Shown: positions 27,474-37,006, counted from the first letter of the stretch. The stretch is 64,000 bases of DNA from Streptomyces sp. NRRL B-1347 (GCF_000720325.1 NZ_JOJM01000031.1:1-64000); one strand, 5' to 3'. Program-made: numbers and translations. Notes: a model not told the origin generated them from the sequence alone.

Positions 27474-27587
27474 GGGGACCTCCCAGAAGGGGAACGAAGA
27501 CGAAGGGCGCCGAGCGGAGTCGGGCAGGGCCGATCGTCTTCTTGCAGTCCCGTGACCACAAGGTGTGATTTTTCAACTACTTTTGGT

Positions 27588-27609
27588 GTTCGGCCGGAAA
27601 AAACCGAAC
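27588..27609. promoter_or_regulatory. Inverted repeat upstream of the encapsulin operon
   Basis: GTTCGG-N10-CCGAAC lies about 115 bases upstream of the shell start, within the 300-base gap between the shell gene and the mechanosensitive channel gene. The gap is AT-richer than the surroundings and contains no credible gene (a 94-codon minus-strand frame here lacks homology). It is the likely promoter region of the operon. Confidence 0.4.
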
Positions 27610-27773
27610 TTGGGAACCAATGGAGCGCAAGTCCGGCTCGGTACGGCGGGAATGTCCTGCCCCGCGCGCCCGGCCGGACACGTCCATCCGGCATATGCGT
27701 CTGAATTTGCCCCCTTGTCAGCGTTTCGCGACCCCTAAAGAGCCGCTTATGCAAGGGCTTGCGCGGAGTCCGA

Positions 27774-28835
27774 TCAGCTCCGCTGGTGCGGGATCGCCAC
27801 CGGCAGTTCGCCCTGCCGGACGGTCACGGTCCGCGTCGGCGCGGGGACCGGGATGCCCTCGGCCCGGTAGCGCCGGTGCAGCCGCTTGATGAACTCGTGC
27901 TTGATCCGGTACTGGTCGCTGAACTCGCCCACGCCCAGGATCACCGTGAAGCCGATCCGGGAGTCGCCGAAGGTGTGGAAGCGGATGGCGGCCTCGTGGT
28001 CGGGCAGGGCCCCGGTGATCTCCGTCATCACCTCGTCCACGACCTCGATGGTCACGCGCTCGACCTGGTCCAGGTCGCTCTCGTAGCCGACGCCCGCCTG
28101 CACCAGGATCGACAGCTCCTGCTCGGGCTGGCTGTAGTTGGTCATGTTGGTGCCGGCGAGCTTGCCGTTCGGGATGATCACGAGGTTGTTGGAGAGGTTC
28201 CGCACCACGGTGTTGCGCCAGTTGATGTCGACGACGTAGCCCTCCTCGCCGCTGCTCAGCCGGATGTAGTCACCGGGCTGCACGGTCTTCGCGGCGAGGA
28301 TGTGCACGCCCGCGAACAGGTTCGCCAGGGTGTCCTGGAGCGCGAGCGCCACCGCGAGCCCGCCCACGCCGAGGGCGGTGAGCAGCGGCGCGATGGACAC
28401 GCCGAGGGTCTGCAGGACGACGAGGAAGCCGATCGCGAGCACCACGACGCGCGTGATGTTGACGAATATGGTCGCCGAGCCCGCCACGCCGGAGCGCGAC
28501 TGGGCCAGGGACTTCACGAGCCCGGCCACGATCCGCGCCGCGGTGACCGTCGCGGCGAGGATCAGCAGCGCCGTCAGGACGAGATTGACGTTGCGCCCGG
28601 TACGGGGCGTCAGCGGCAGCGCGGCGGCCGCGGCGGCCAGACCCGCGACGATCGCGGCGCACGGCACCAGGGCGCGCGCGGCGTCGACCATCACGTCGTC
28701 GCCGTTCCACCGGGTGCGGGTCGCGCGCACGCCGAGCCAGCGCAGCATCGCCCGGGAGAGCAGCGCGGCCGCGCTGCCGCAGACCACGGCGATCCCGGCG
28801 AACATCAGGTCGTGCAGGGTGAGGGCTCGGTCCAT
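27774..28835 (-). CDS. MscS-family mechanosensitive ion channel
   Basis: A 353-residue membrane protein: three to four N-terminal transmembrane segments, the pore-lining helix ALGVGGLAVALALQDTLANLFAG, then the beta domain (GDYIRLSSGEEGYVVDINWRNT, NNLVIIPNGKL) and a C-terminal alpha-beta domain. It releases solutes on hypo-osmotic shock. The ATG at 28835 is chosen because GGGAG lies 7 bases upstream; an extension to 28913 lacks homology. It is transcribed alone, in the same direction as the encapsulin operon. Confidence 0.93.
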   Translation of the reverse strand: MDRALTLHDLMFAGIAVVCGSAAALLSRAMLRWLGVRATRTRWNGDDVMVDAARALVPCAAIVAGLAAAAAALPLTPRTGRNVNLVLTALLILAATVTAARIVAGLVKSLAQSRSGVAGSATIFVNITRVVVLAIGFLVVLQTLGVSIAPLLTALGVGGLAVALALQDTLANLFAGVHILAAKTVQPGDYIRLSSGEEGYVVDINWRNTVVRNLSNNLVIIPNGKLAGTNMTNYSQPEQELSILVQAGVGYESDLDQVERVTIEVVDEVMTEITGALPDHEAAIRFHTFGDSRIGFTVILGVGEFSDQYRIKHEFIKRLHRRYRAEGIPVPAPTRTVTVRQGELPVAIPHQRS

Positions 28836-28919
28836 CAATGTGCTCCCGTGGTCGGCCGTTTCGCTCCGTGCCCGGTGGCGCGTACGCCCCCGCGTGCTGA
28901 CACGGCCGCCCATCCTGCC

Positions 28920-29564
28920 CTACCCGAGAGAACCCTCCGCACCGGGCCCCACCTGCGTTCTTCTCGCCGGTGCCGCCCGGCGGACGAGGGCCGCGTGGCT
29001 CAGGTCCGCGGCGGCCAGCACCTGTTGCAGGCGGCGCAGCGAGACGTGGTGGGCGTCGGCGACGGTCTGCGGGGTCAGGCCCGGGTCGCCGAGGTGCTGG
29101 TCGATGAAGGAGTGGGCGGGGGCGACGAGGGACCGCTGCCGGCTCTCGGGCGGCAGCGCGTGCGGGCTGCCGAGTTCGTGGGCCAGCAGGGCGGCAAGCA
29201 GTTCCAGGGCGGTGTCGAAGAGGCCCAGGGACTCGGCGTCCCCGCACGGGGTGCCCGGCCGGAGGGCCTCGTGCCCGCCGCTCCTGTGCCAGGCCTGGAA
29301 CGGCTGCGAGGAGTCGAGCAGGACCAGGTCACCGGCGCCGAGGACGGCTTGCCTGCCCGCTTGGCCGAAGCCCGAGTCACCGCTCCGGACGATGTCGAGC
29401 ACGTACTTCTCCGGATCGGACCGGCGGACGAGGTTCCGGGTGCGCTCCGCGCGGACCGCCGCCACCGTGGTGCTCGCCCCTGACCTCCCCCGTGGCCCGC
29501 GTCGACGGGCCGTCGCACCACCATGCGCGCGCCCGCCTTGGGGGAACCTTGGGCGGAGCCGCAA
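28920..29564 (-). pseudogene. Remnant of an AraC-family regulator
   Basis: The open frame resembles an AraC-type regulator with an AraC-binding-like cupin domain: EKYVLDIVRSGDSGFGQ and VLLDSSQPFQAWH, then LLAALLAHELGSPHALPPESRQR and the first DNA-binding helix HLGDPGLTPQTVADAHHVSLRRLQQ. About 80 residues of the middle domain and the whole C-terminal second helix-turn-helix are missing, and the first 30 codons look unrelated. This pattern indicates decay by internal deletion and truncation. It lies downstream of the NAD-kinase-like gene in the same direction. Confidence 0.7.
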
Positions 29565-29585
29565 CGCTCCGGCGGAGCCCGGCGT

Positions 29586-30512
29586 TCAGGCGACGAGGCG
29601 CAGGGCCCCCTCCGCCACGCCCACCCGCACGCTCTGCCCCCACCCGAGCTCGAGGGCGTCGTGCTCCATGCCGTCGCCGAAGGCGACGAGGCGGTCGGAC
29701 TCGGCGGTGAGCCACAGGCGTTGGCCGGAGAGCAGCTCGCCGCGGACCAGGGAGGTGCCGGTCGCGGGGGACGGCCAGGCCTCGCGGACGAACCACAGCA
29801 GGCGCGGGTCGGTCGCGCCCGGGAGGCCGGGGCCGTCGGCGGACTGCTGCCACAGCGACCGCAGCCAGCCGGTGGCCCCGGTGCCGGTGCCGATGACCAC
29901 GCCGGAGGAGGCCTGGGCCTCCGGGCCCGACGGGCTCGACGGGTCCGGCGGGTCCGACGGGCCCGCGGCGGAGCTGAGGCGGTAGCGGGCGGTCTGGTGC
30001 CCGGCGGCACCGACGTAGATCTCGTTGAGGGCGCGCAGGCGCTGGCCGTCGTCGGTGACGGCCTCGGCCATGGTGAGCTCGGCGGCCCCGGCCGCGCCCG
30101 CCGCCGCGTGCGGGAGCAGCTTCGCGGTGTCGGCGGGCCGGTGCCGGACCAGGACGCCCGGGTTGCGCCCCGGTTCGGCGTCGACGCCGATGACGGGCTG
30201 GCCCGTCAGGTACTTGGCCGCGTTCGCGACGAGGCCGTCCTGCCCGACCACGACCACCACGTCCTCGGGCGCGAACAGGAACCGGTCGAGGTCCGCGCGC
30301 TCCACCCGGGTGTGCCGCCAGCGCAGCGGCACCGCGGCCGCCACGTCGGCGAGGGCGCGGTGGGTGCGCCGGTGCCGCTCGGCCACCTCCTCGATGGCGC
30401 GCCCGCGCGAGGTCAGGAAGAACGCCGCGTGCCCGTGCGTGCCGTGCCGGGCGACCAACTCCTCGTACTCGGTGCGCCGGTGGACGAGGACGGCGCGCGG
30501 CGCGAGGCTCAT
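29586..30512 (-). CDS. NAD kinase-like protein
   Basis: A 308-residue protein with the fold and motifs of ATP-NAD/diacylglycerol kinases: a VVVVVGQDGLVANAAKYL segment in place of the usual GGDGT loop, GVDAEPGRNPGV, and a C-terminal SGVVIGTGTGATGW region with the glycine-rich substrate loop. The GGDGT motif is replaced by GQDGL, so activity and substrate are uncertain. It overlaps the SPFH gene by 4 bases and is the second gene of that operon. Confidence 0.75.
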   Translation of the reverse strand: MSLAPRAVLVHRRTEYEELVARHGTHGHAAFFLTSRGRAIEEVAERHRRTHRALADVAAAVPLRWRHTRVERADLDRFLFAPEDVVVVVGQDGLVANAAKYLTGQPVIGVDAEPGRNPGVLVRHRPADTAKLLPHAAAGAAGAAELTMAEAVTDDGQRLRALNEIYVGAAGHQTARYRLSSAAGPSDPPDPSSPSGPEAQASSGVVIGTGTGATGWLRSLWQQSADGPGLPGATDPRLLWFVREAWPSPATGTSLVRGELLSGQRLWLTAESDRLVAFGDGMEHDALELGWGQSVRVGVAEGALRLVA

Positions 30513-31570
30513 GACCGGGCACCGCCGTCCTCCGCGGCGCCGTCCCCGGCGTTCCCGGCGTTCCCGGCGCCCCCGGAACCCCGGCCGAGGCGGGCGAGCA
30601 GCCCGGTGACCACGTCCGGCGACAGCGTGAGGCTCTCGATGCGCGGCACGTTCTCGGCGAGGCGGGTGGCGGCCAGGGCGTGCAGGGTGGCCGCGTCGGC
30701 GCTCGCGTGCGCGGCGAGCCAGGCCGTCTGCGCCGCCGCGCGGGCCTCGCCGACGGCGCGGGCCGCCTCCGCCTCGGCCTGCGCGATCCGTACCGTACGG
30801 GCCGCCTCCGCCTCGGCGCGCACGGCGTCGGCGGCGGCGTTCTCCTCCGCCTCGCGGCGCGCGTTGGTGCCGCGCTGCTCGACCAGGCGCTCCTCCTGGC
30901 GGGCGAGTTCGATGCGGCTCGCCAGCTCGTTCTCGGCGATGGCGCGCTCGCGCTCGACCGCCACGGCCCGGCGCTCGTACGTCGCCCGGTCCGCGTCCTG
31001 CTGCACGCGCTCGCGCGCCGGGGTGCGCAGGGCCCGCTCCACCTCGGGCTCGGGCCGGATCGCGACGACGCGTACGGCGACGACGTCGAGGCCCGTCGCG
31101 GGCAGCCGAGGCTCGGCGGCGAGGCCTTCGGTCACGCGCTCGCGGACCGCCGTGACCCCGTCGGCGAGCGCGGTCGCGAGCGGCGTGCGGGCGAGCAGGT
31201 CCAGGGCGTGCTGCTGCGCCGACTCGGTGAGCAGGGTGGACAGTTGCTCCAGGGGAGCGGACCGCCAGGCGCCGGTGTCCGGGTCCACGGAGAAGTCGAG
31301 CCGGGCCGCCGCGAGCGCCGGGTCACTGATCCGGTACGTCACGGTGGCCTGCACGGTGACGTCCTGGAAGTCGGCGGTGCGGGCGTGGAAGACGACCGCC
31401 AACTCCCGGTCGTCGACGGGCACTTCGGACAGGGTGGCGCTGAGCGGCCGGAACCAGAAGCTGAGCCCCGGCCCGTCGTGGCGCAGCCGGCCGCCTTGGT
31501 GGTGGCGGATGTGGGCGGTGGGCGCGGAGCGCAGATGGCGCAGGCCGAGGCGCCGGGTGATGTCGGCCAT
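30509..31570 (-). CDS. SPFH (band 7/stomatin-like) domain protein
   Basis: A 353-residue SPFH-domain protein: the domain spans about 25-190 (VPVDDRELAVVFHARTADFQDVTVQATVTYRI-type start of band 7), followed by a long Ala/Glu/Arg coiled coil (about 195-300) and a Gly/Ala-rich tail. No N-terminal transmembrane segment is evident, unlike stomatins and HflK/C, so it may be soluble or peripheral. Such proteins form ring or cage assemblies. A GGAGG site precedes the ATG and a strong promoter with a palindrome lies at 31600-31628. Confidence 0.88.
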   Translation of the reverse strand: MADITRRLGLRHLRSAPTAHIRHHQGGRLRHDGPGLSFWFRPLSATLSEVPVDDRELAVVFHARTADFQDVTVQATVTYRISDPALAAARLDFSVDPDTGAWRSAPLEQLSTLLTESAQQHALDLLARTPLATALADGVTAVRERVTEGLAAEPRLPATGLDVVAVRVVAIRPEPEVERALRTPARERVQQDADRATYERRAVAVERERAIAENELASRIELARQEERLVEQRGTNARREAEENAAADAVRAEAEAARTVRIAQAEAEAARAVGEARAAAQTAWLAAHASADAATLHALAATRLAENVPRIESLTLSPDVVTGLLARLGRGSGGAGNAGNAGDGAAEDGGARS

Positions 31571-31599
31571 GGTGGGACCTCCCCGTTTTCGTCATGTCG

Positions 31600-31628
31600 A
31601 CGATATGGGGTCGACCGTTTATCGTCAA
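31600..31628 (-). promoter_or_regulatory. Promoter and palindromic operator of the SPFH operon
   Basis: On the minus strand a TTGACG -35 box is followed after exactly 17 bases by a TATCGT -10 box, about 30 bases before the SPFH start. The arms GACGATA (31599-31605) and TATCGTC (31620-31626) of an inverted repeat overlap both boxes, so a repressor bound there would block the promoter. Confidence 0.6.
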
Positions 31629-31721
31629 GGTGACCCGAAAGGGGTCGCGGCCGGGTCGGGCACCGCCCGCGGCCGCCGCTCTTCCGCCCGGTCCGGTCGG
31701 GCGCCGCCCGCGGCCCGCCGC

Positions 31722-32567
31722 TCACTCCCTCCGCCCCACCCCCGCGTACAACGGCACCCGCGTCCCGTCCCGCACCTCCCCGACGCCGAGTTCGGGCCGC
31801 CAGTCCGGGGGCTGCACCAGGCCCGGCGCGAGGAGCGCGCACCCGGTGAAGAACCGCTCCGTCTGCGCCCGGGTGCGCGGCACGAGCGCGACCCCGCCCG
31901 TCGTGTACTGGTCCACGGCCTCGCCGACCCACGCGGTCTCCTCGTCGCCCGACAGCTGCGAGAGCACCAGATGGCTGCCGGGCGCGAGCGCGTCGACGAG
32001 GCGCGCCACGACGGCGTGGGCGCCGTCGGTGTCGCCGTCGCCGTCGGTGCCGGTGCCGGTGCCGGTGTCGGGGAGGAAGTGCGTCACGGCGACGAGCGAG
32101 AGGGCGACCGGCCGGCTGAAGTCCAGCACCTCCGCGGCGCGTTCGAGGATCAGCTCGGGATCGCGCGCGTCCGCTTCGACGAACGCCGTGGCACCGGCCC
32201 CGGTACCGCGGAGGAGCCCCGCCGCGTGCACCCGGACCAGCGGGTCGTGGTCCACGTACACGACCCGCGCGTCGGGTGCGAGGTCCTGTGCGACGCGGTG
32301 GAGGTTCGGCTCCGTCGGGATGCCGCTGCCGATGTCGAGGAACTGGCGTACTCCGGCCGGGCCCGCGAGATGACGCGTGGCGCGCTGCATGAACCAGCGG
32401 TTGTGCCGGGCGCCGTACCTGGCGGTCGGGTCGAGCGCCACGATCCGCGTACCGAACTCGGCGTCCGCCGGGTAGTGGTGGGCGCCGCCCAGGAACCAGT
32501 CGTAGACGCGGGCGGGGTGCGGCCTGCCGGTGTCGATGCCGTCGGCGTCGAAGGGCGCTGCTGCCAT
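31722..32567 (-). CDS. SAM-dependent methyltransferase, DUF574 family
   Basis: A 281-residue protein of the actinobacterial S-adenosyl methyltransferase (DUF574) family: N-terminal PARVYDWFLGGAHHYPAD, the SAM-binding FLDIGSGIPTEPNLH, and VVYVDHDPLVRVHA. Large numbers of paralogues occur in Streptomyces and their substrates are unknown. The ATG at 32567 has AGGAGG about 8 bases upstream. It is divergent from the ROK regulator gene; the 200-base gap between them shows no further gene. Confidence 0.9.
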   Translation of the reverse strand: MAAAPFDADGIDTGRPHPARVYDWFLGGAHHYPADAEFGTRIVALDPTARYGARHNRWFMQRATRHLAGPAGVRQFLDIGSGIPTEPNLHRVAQDLAPDARVVYVDHDPLVRVHAAGLLRGTGAGATAFVEADARDPELILERAAEVLDFSRPVALSLVAVTHFLPDTGTGTGTDGDGDTDGAHAVVARLVDALAPGSHLVLSQLSGDEETAWVGEAVDQYTTGGVALVPRTRAQTERFFTGCALLAPGLVQPPDWRPELGVGEVRDGTRVPLYAGVGRRE

Positions 32568-32767
32568 GCGGTAACTCCTCCTGGATGTGGGGGCGTTCGG
32601 GGTGCCGCCCGAGCGGAAGTCCGTGCGCGAAGGCTGTGCGCGAAAGTCCGTGCGCGGGGTCTTCCCGTCGGCATTTCTTTATGCAACTCTCCTACCAAAT
32701 CCCGGCCGCGACGGGCTTCCACCCGTCAACGGGGCTGCTCCACCACGACTTCCGGGGTGCAGAAGTG

Positions 32768-33895
32768 ATGCGAAAACGGACGCGCGGCCACGACCTGGCC
32801 GGGCTGCGCCGCCTGAACACCACCGTCATCCTGCGCGCCCTGCACCGCCGCAGCCCCCAGACCCTCGCCGAACTCGCCGCGGGCACCGGCCTGTCCCGGC
32901 CCACCGTCGAGGCCGTCCTGGAGGACCTCGTCGCGCGGGCCTGGGTCACGGAGGCCGCGGCGGGGGAGCGCGCGCGGGGCCGTCCCGCGCGGCGGTTCCG
33001 CTTCCGGAGCGAGGCCGGGCACGTGCTCGGCGCCGACATAGGGTTGCACAAGATGGTGCTGCTCCTCACCGACCTCGGCGGCACCGTGCTCGCCGCCGAA
33101 CGCGCCGACATCGACCCGAAGTTGGGCGGCGGCCCCCGGCTCGAACTGCTCCAGCGCGCCATGGACGCCTTCCTCGACGCCCACGCCGTGCGCCGCGACA
33201 CCGTCCTCGCGCGGTGCGTCGGCGTGCCCGGCGTCGTCGACGCGGGCGGCTACCTCACCTCCGTCGTCGTACCCGAGTGGTCCGGCGTGGACCTGCGGCG
33301 GCTGCTCTCCGACGGCGAGCCGGGCCACACCCTCGTCGAGAACGACGTGAACCTCGCCGTGCTCGCCGAGCGCTGGCAGGGCGCCGCGACGCTCGCGGGC
33401 GACGTCGTGTGCGTCCTCACGGGCCACCGCGTCTCGTGCGCCCTGACCATCGGCGGGCGGCTGCACCGGGGCGGCCGCGGCGGCGCGGGCGAGCTTGGCC
33501 TGCTGCCGCTGCTCGGCCTCGACACCGCGCAGGAGGCGCTCGCCTGGCCCGGGCCGCGCCGCCCGGGCGAGTCCGAGGTGGCCGCGCTCGCGCGCGCCGC
33601 GGACGCCGCGGAGCCGCGCGCCCTCGCCGCCCTCGCCGACTTCGCCGAGCGGCTCACGCCCGGCGTCGCCGCCCTCGCGCTCGCCGTCGACCCCGAGCTG
33701 ATCGTGCTCACCGGCGGCGCGACACCCCTCGGCACGCACCTCGTGCCGCTCCTGGAGGAGCGGCTCGGCCCGCTGACGCTGCACGTGCCGAGGATCGCGG
33801 TCAGCTCGCTCGGCGAGCGCGGCGTGGCCCTCGGCGCGGTGCGCAAGGCACTCGACCTGGTGGAGGAGGAACTGCTCACGGACACGGCCGACTAG
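32768..33895 (+). CDS. ROK-family (NagC/XylR-type) transcriptional regulator
   Basis: A 375-residue ROK protein with an N-terminal winged helix (LAELAAGTGLSRPTVEAVLEDL) and a sugar-kinase-like ligand domain (GADIGLHKMVLLLTDLGGTV; ENDVNLAVLAE). The ROK zinc-site cysteines are absent, so it binds effector without the usual zinc motif. It probably controls the carbohydrate transport operon 67 bases downstream in response to the transported sugar. Start ATG 32768; the GTG at 32765 is equally possible. The ribosome site is weak. Confidence 0.85.
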   Translation: MRKRTRGHDLAGLRRLNTTVILRALHRRSPQTLAELAAGTGLSRPTVEAVLEDLVARAWVTEAAAGERARGRPARRFRFRSEAGHVLGADIGLHKMVLLLTDLGGTVLAAERADIDPKLGGGPRLELLQRAMDAFLDAHAVRRDTVLARCVGVPGVVDAGGYLTSVVVPEWSGVDLRRLLSDGEPGHTLVENDVNLAVLAERWQGAATLAGDVVCVLTGHRVSCALTIGGRLHRGGRGGAGELGLLPLLGLDTAQEALAWPGPRRPGESEVAALARAADAAEPRALAALADFAERLTPGVAALALAVDPELIVLTGGATPLGTHLVPLLEERLGPLTLHVPRIAVSSLGERGVALGAVRKALDLVEEELLTDTAD

Positions 33896-33961
33896 GCGAG
33901 CCCCGGCGGCCCCACCTCAACCCCACTCGCACCCCCATCCCCACCCGAAGCGGAGGCGCGT

Positions 33962-35227
33962 ATGCGCAGGAGGACCCTCCTCTGCTCTGGTCTCGCGGCG
34001 GCGTCGGCACCCGCGCTCGCCGCCTGCGCGGACCAGGGCGGCGGCAGCGAAGGCGGCGGCCGCACCACGCTCTCGTACGGCATGTGGGACCCGGCGCAGG
34101 TGCCGGGCATGCAGCGGATCATCGCGGCCTTCAAGCAGCGGAACCCCGGGATATCCGTGCGCATCGAGCTCACCCCGTGGGCCAGCTACTGGACCACGCT
34201 GAAGACCGCGATGCGCGGCGGCACCGCCCCCGACGTGTTCTGGATGAACGCCGTCAACTTCCAGCTGTACGCGGCCCACGGCGTCCTGGAGCCCCTCTCC
34301 GAGCGCATCGCGCGCGACGCGACCCCGCTGGACCGCCACCCGGCGCAGCTCGTACGGCTCTACGCCTACGACGGGACCCAGTACGGCATCCCGAAGGACT
34401 TCGACACCATCGGGCTCTGGTACAACAAGGCCCTCTTCGACAAGGCGCGCGTCCCCTACCCCGACACCACCTGGACGTGGGACGACCTGCGTGACGCGGC
34501 CGCCGAACTGACCGACCCGCACGAGCGCGTGCACGGCTTCGCCGCCGAGATGCAGCGCCAGATCGTCATCTACCCCTGTGTCCACGGAGCGGGCGGCTAC
34601 GTCCTGCGCGACGGCCGCTCCGGCTTCGGCGACGACCGGACCATCGAGGGCCTGCGCTTCCTCACCGACATGATCGACCGCGGCTGGTCGCCGCCGCAGA
34701 GCGCCATGGTGGAGAACATCGGCCGGGTCCGCTTCTGGTCGGAGAAGACCGCCATGGTGTACGACCTGTCGGCGATGGCCGGGCAGATGTACGCCGTGCC
34801 CGCCCTCAAGGACCACGCGGGCGTCACCGTCCTGCCCAAGGGCCGCGAGCGGGCCACCGTCATCCACGGCCTGGCGAACGTGGTCTCCGCCAAGAGCGGC
34901 AGGAAGGCCGCCGCCTGGAAGTTCGTGCACTTCATGGCGGGCCGCGAGGCCGCCGAGATCCAGGCGAAGTCCGGCGTGACGATCTCCAGCTACGCCGGCA
35001 CCCAGGACGCCTGGATCACGTCGATGCCGGAGTTCGACCTCCGGCACTTCATCGCCATGAAGAAGTACGCCGTCCCCTACCCCAGCTCGAAGAACACCGC
35101 CGTCTGGGAGAACCTCCAGTACCCGCTCCTCGGCGCCGCGTTCAGCGGCAAGGGCGGGATCGAAGGGGCCGCCCGCACCCTGGGCGAGCAGATGGACCGG
35201 GCCCTGAAGGAGGAGCGTGACCGATGA
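33962..35227 (+). CDS. Sugar ABC transporter substrate-binding lipoprotein
   Basis: A 421-residue family 1 extracellular solute-binding protein. The signal peptide MRRRTLLCSGLAAASAPALAAC ends in a lipobox (LAAC), so the mature protein is anchored to the outer face of the membrane; the arginine-rich start suggests possible Tat export. It captures a sugar or sugar derivative for the two permeases that follow. Its stop overlaps the first permease start by 4 bases. No ATPase gene is in the operon; such importers usually share the MsiK ATPase in Streptomyces. Confidence 0.93.
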   Translation: MRRRTLLCSGLAAASAPALAACADQGGGSEGGGRTTLSYGMWDPAQVPGMQRIIAAFKQRNPGISVRIELTPWASYWTTLKTAMRGGTAPDVFWMNAVNFQLYAAHGVLEPLSERIARDATPLDRHPAQLVRLYAYDGTQYGIPKDFDTIGLWYNKALFDKARVPYPDTTWTWDDLRDAAAELTDPHERVHGFAAEMQRQIVIYPCVHGAGGYVLRDGRSGFGDDRTIEGLRFLTDMIDRGWSPPQSAMVENIGRVRFWSEKTAMVYDLSAMAGQMYAVPALKDHAGVTVLPKGRERATVIHGLANVVSAKSGRKAAAWKFVHFMAGREAAEIQAKSGVTISSYAGTQDAWITSMPEFDLRHFIAMKKYAVPYPSSKNTAVWENLQYPLLGAAFSGKGGIEGAARTLGEQMDRALKEERDR

Positions 35228-36171
35228 GCGTCTTCCCCGCGACCGCCGCCGCGAAGGCGGCCGACCGGCGCGCCGCCAGGGACGCGGGCACCGGGCCCGC
35301 GAGCCGCGACCAGCGCACCGCCTACCTGTTCATCGCCCCGCTCGGCCTCGGCTTCGCGCTCTTCTACTTCTGGCCGATGCTCCAGACCTTCTACTTCAGC
35401 TTCACCGAGTTCGGCCCCTTCGGCGGGCACACCTGGATCGGCGGCGACAACTACGCGCGCGTCGTCAAGGACGTCACCGTCTGGCAGGCGCTCGGCAACA
35501 CCCTCGTCTACTGCGGCATCGGCCTGACCGCGCTGCCCCTCGCCCTCGTCATCGCCTCCCTGCTCAACCGCCGCGGCCTGCGCGCCGTGCCGCTCTACCG
35601 CGCCCTGTACTTCGTGCCGTTCGTGACCCTGCCGGTGGCCGTCGGCCTGGTCTGGAACTGGCTCTACAACGGCGACTTCGGGCTCCTCAACGAGGTCCTC
35701 GGCTGGTTCGGCGTGGACCGCCGCTACTGGGTCTCCGACCCCTCGACGGCCGTCTTCGCCATCGGCACCGTCATGGTCTGGTCGACCACCGGCTACTACT
35801 TGATCATCTTCATGGCGGGGATGAAGGGCATCCCGCGGGACTACTACGAGGCCGCCGAGCTGGACGGCGCGGGCGCGGTGCGGCGCTTCTTCACCATCAC
35901 GCTGCCGCTGCTCAGCCCCACGATCTTCTTCGCGTCCGTGATCTGCATGATCCAGTCGCTCCAGGTGTTCGACCTGATCTACATCATGATGGGCGAGAAG
36001 AACCCGGCGGTCGGCGACACCCAGTCCGTCGTGGGCCTGTTCTACAAGTGGGCGTTCATCGAGAACGCCCAGGGCGCCGCGGCCGCCCTGGCCTTCCTCC
36101 TGATGCTGCTCATCGCGGGCCTCACCTACCTCCAGTTCCGGCTCCAGAGGAGGTGGGTGCACTATGGGTGA
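35224..36171 (+). CDS. Sugar ABC transporter permease (MalF-type)
   Basis: A 315-residue permease with six predicted membrane segments and the EAA loop (YYEAAELDGAGAVRRFFTITLPL), where the shared ATPase docks. It overlaps the substrate-binding protein gene and the second permease gene (8 bases), which indicates a coupled operon. The N-terminal 30 residues are Ala/Arg-rich and cytoplasmic. Confidence 0.94.
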   Translation: MSVFPATAAAKAADRRAARDAGTGPASRDQRTAYLFIAPLGLGFALFYFWPMLQTFYFSFTEFGPFGGHTWIGGDNYARVVKDVTVWQALGNTLVYCGIGLTALPLALVIASLLNRRGLRAVPLYRALYFVPFVTLPVAVGLVWNWLYNGDFGLLNEVLGWFGVDRRYWVSDPSTAVFAIGTVMVWSTTGYYLIIFMAGMKGIPRDYYEAAELDGAGAVRRFFTITLPLLSPTIFFASVICMIQSLQVFDLIYIMMGEKNPAVGDTQSVVGLFYKWAFIENAQGAAAALAFLLMLLIAGLTYLQFRLQRRWVHYG

Positions 36172-37006
36172 CCGCAGCCGCCGCCCCCGGCCGAGCCCGG
36201 GCTCCGTCGCGACCCACGTGGTGCTCTCCCTCGGCGCGCTCGTGATGGTCTTCCCGTTCTTCTGGCAGCTCCTGACCGCCCTGAAGTCGCTCGCGGAGGT
36301 CTCCCGGGTCCCGCCGACGTTCCTGCCCGAGGACTGGAAGTGGGCGAGCTTCGACGAGGTGTTCACGGCGCTGCCGTTCCGCGAGATGCTCACCAACAGC
36401 GCCCTCAGCACCCTGGGCCGCACGGCGGGCCAGCTCGTGTTCTGCTCCCTGGCCGCCTACGCGTTCGCGCGGATGCGCTTCCGGGGCCGCGACCTGCTCT
36501 TCGGCCTGTTCCTCTCCGTCCTGATGGTGCCCAGCTCCCTGCTCGTCCTGCCGCAGTACGACATCATCCAGAGCTTCGGGCTCCTGAACTCGGCGCCCGC
36601 GCTCTTCCTGCCCGGCATGTTCAGCGCGTTCGGCACCTTCCTGCTGCGCCAGGCCTTCCTCGCGCTGCCCAGGGAGCTGGAGGAGGCCGCCCGCATCGAC
36701 GGCGCGGGCTCCTTCCGGATCTTCTGGTCCGTCATGCTGCCGCTGATCAGGCCCGCCCTCGCCGCGCTCGCCGTCATCACCGCGATGGCGGCCTGGAACG
36801 ACCTGCTGTGGCCGCTGATCGTCAACACCGACCCCCGGGCCATGCCGATCAGCGCGGGCCTGACCTCCCTGGAGGGCCAGTACGAGACCAACTACCCGGT
36901 GATGATGGCCGGTTCCCTGATCGCGAGCCTGCCGATGCTGCTCGTCTACGTCTTCCTCCAGCGGCACTTCGTGCAGAGCGTCGCCGCCTCCGGAGTGAAG
37001 GGCTGA
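36164..37006 (+). CDS. Sugar ABC transporter permease (MalG-type)
   Basis: A 280-residue permease with six membrane segments and an EAA loop (ELEEAARIDGAGSFRIFWSVMLPL). It forms a heterodimer with the upstream permease. The following 119-base gap contains three degenerate copies of a GGCACGCACGAGGACC-like unit (about 37040-37092), then the first oxidoreductase gene of the same orientation. Confidence 0.94.
   Translation: MGDRSRRPRPSPGSVATHVVLSLGALVMVFPFFWQLLTALKSLAEVSRVPPTFLPEDWKWASFDEVFTALPFREMLTNSALSTLGRTAGQLVFCSLAAYAFARMRFRGRDLLFGLFLSVLMVPSSLLVLPQYDIIQSFGLLNSAPALFLPGMFSAFGTFLLRQAFLALPRELEEAARIDGAGSFRIFWSVMLPLIRPALAALAVITAMAAWNDLLWPLIVNTDPRAMPISAGLTSLEGQYETNYPVMMAGSLIASLPMLLVYVFLQRHFVQSVAASGVKG

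Noticed and set aside
29523..32768. Plus-strand open frame of 1081 codons
   Set aside because: It runs antisense to the NAD-kinase-like, SPFH and methyltransferase genes, has no domains and arises from high GC content.
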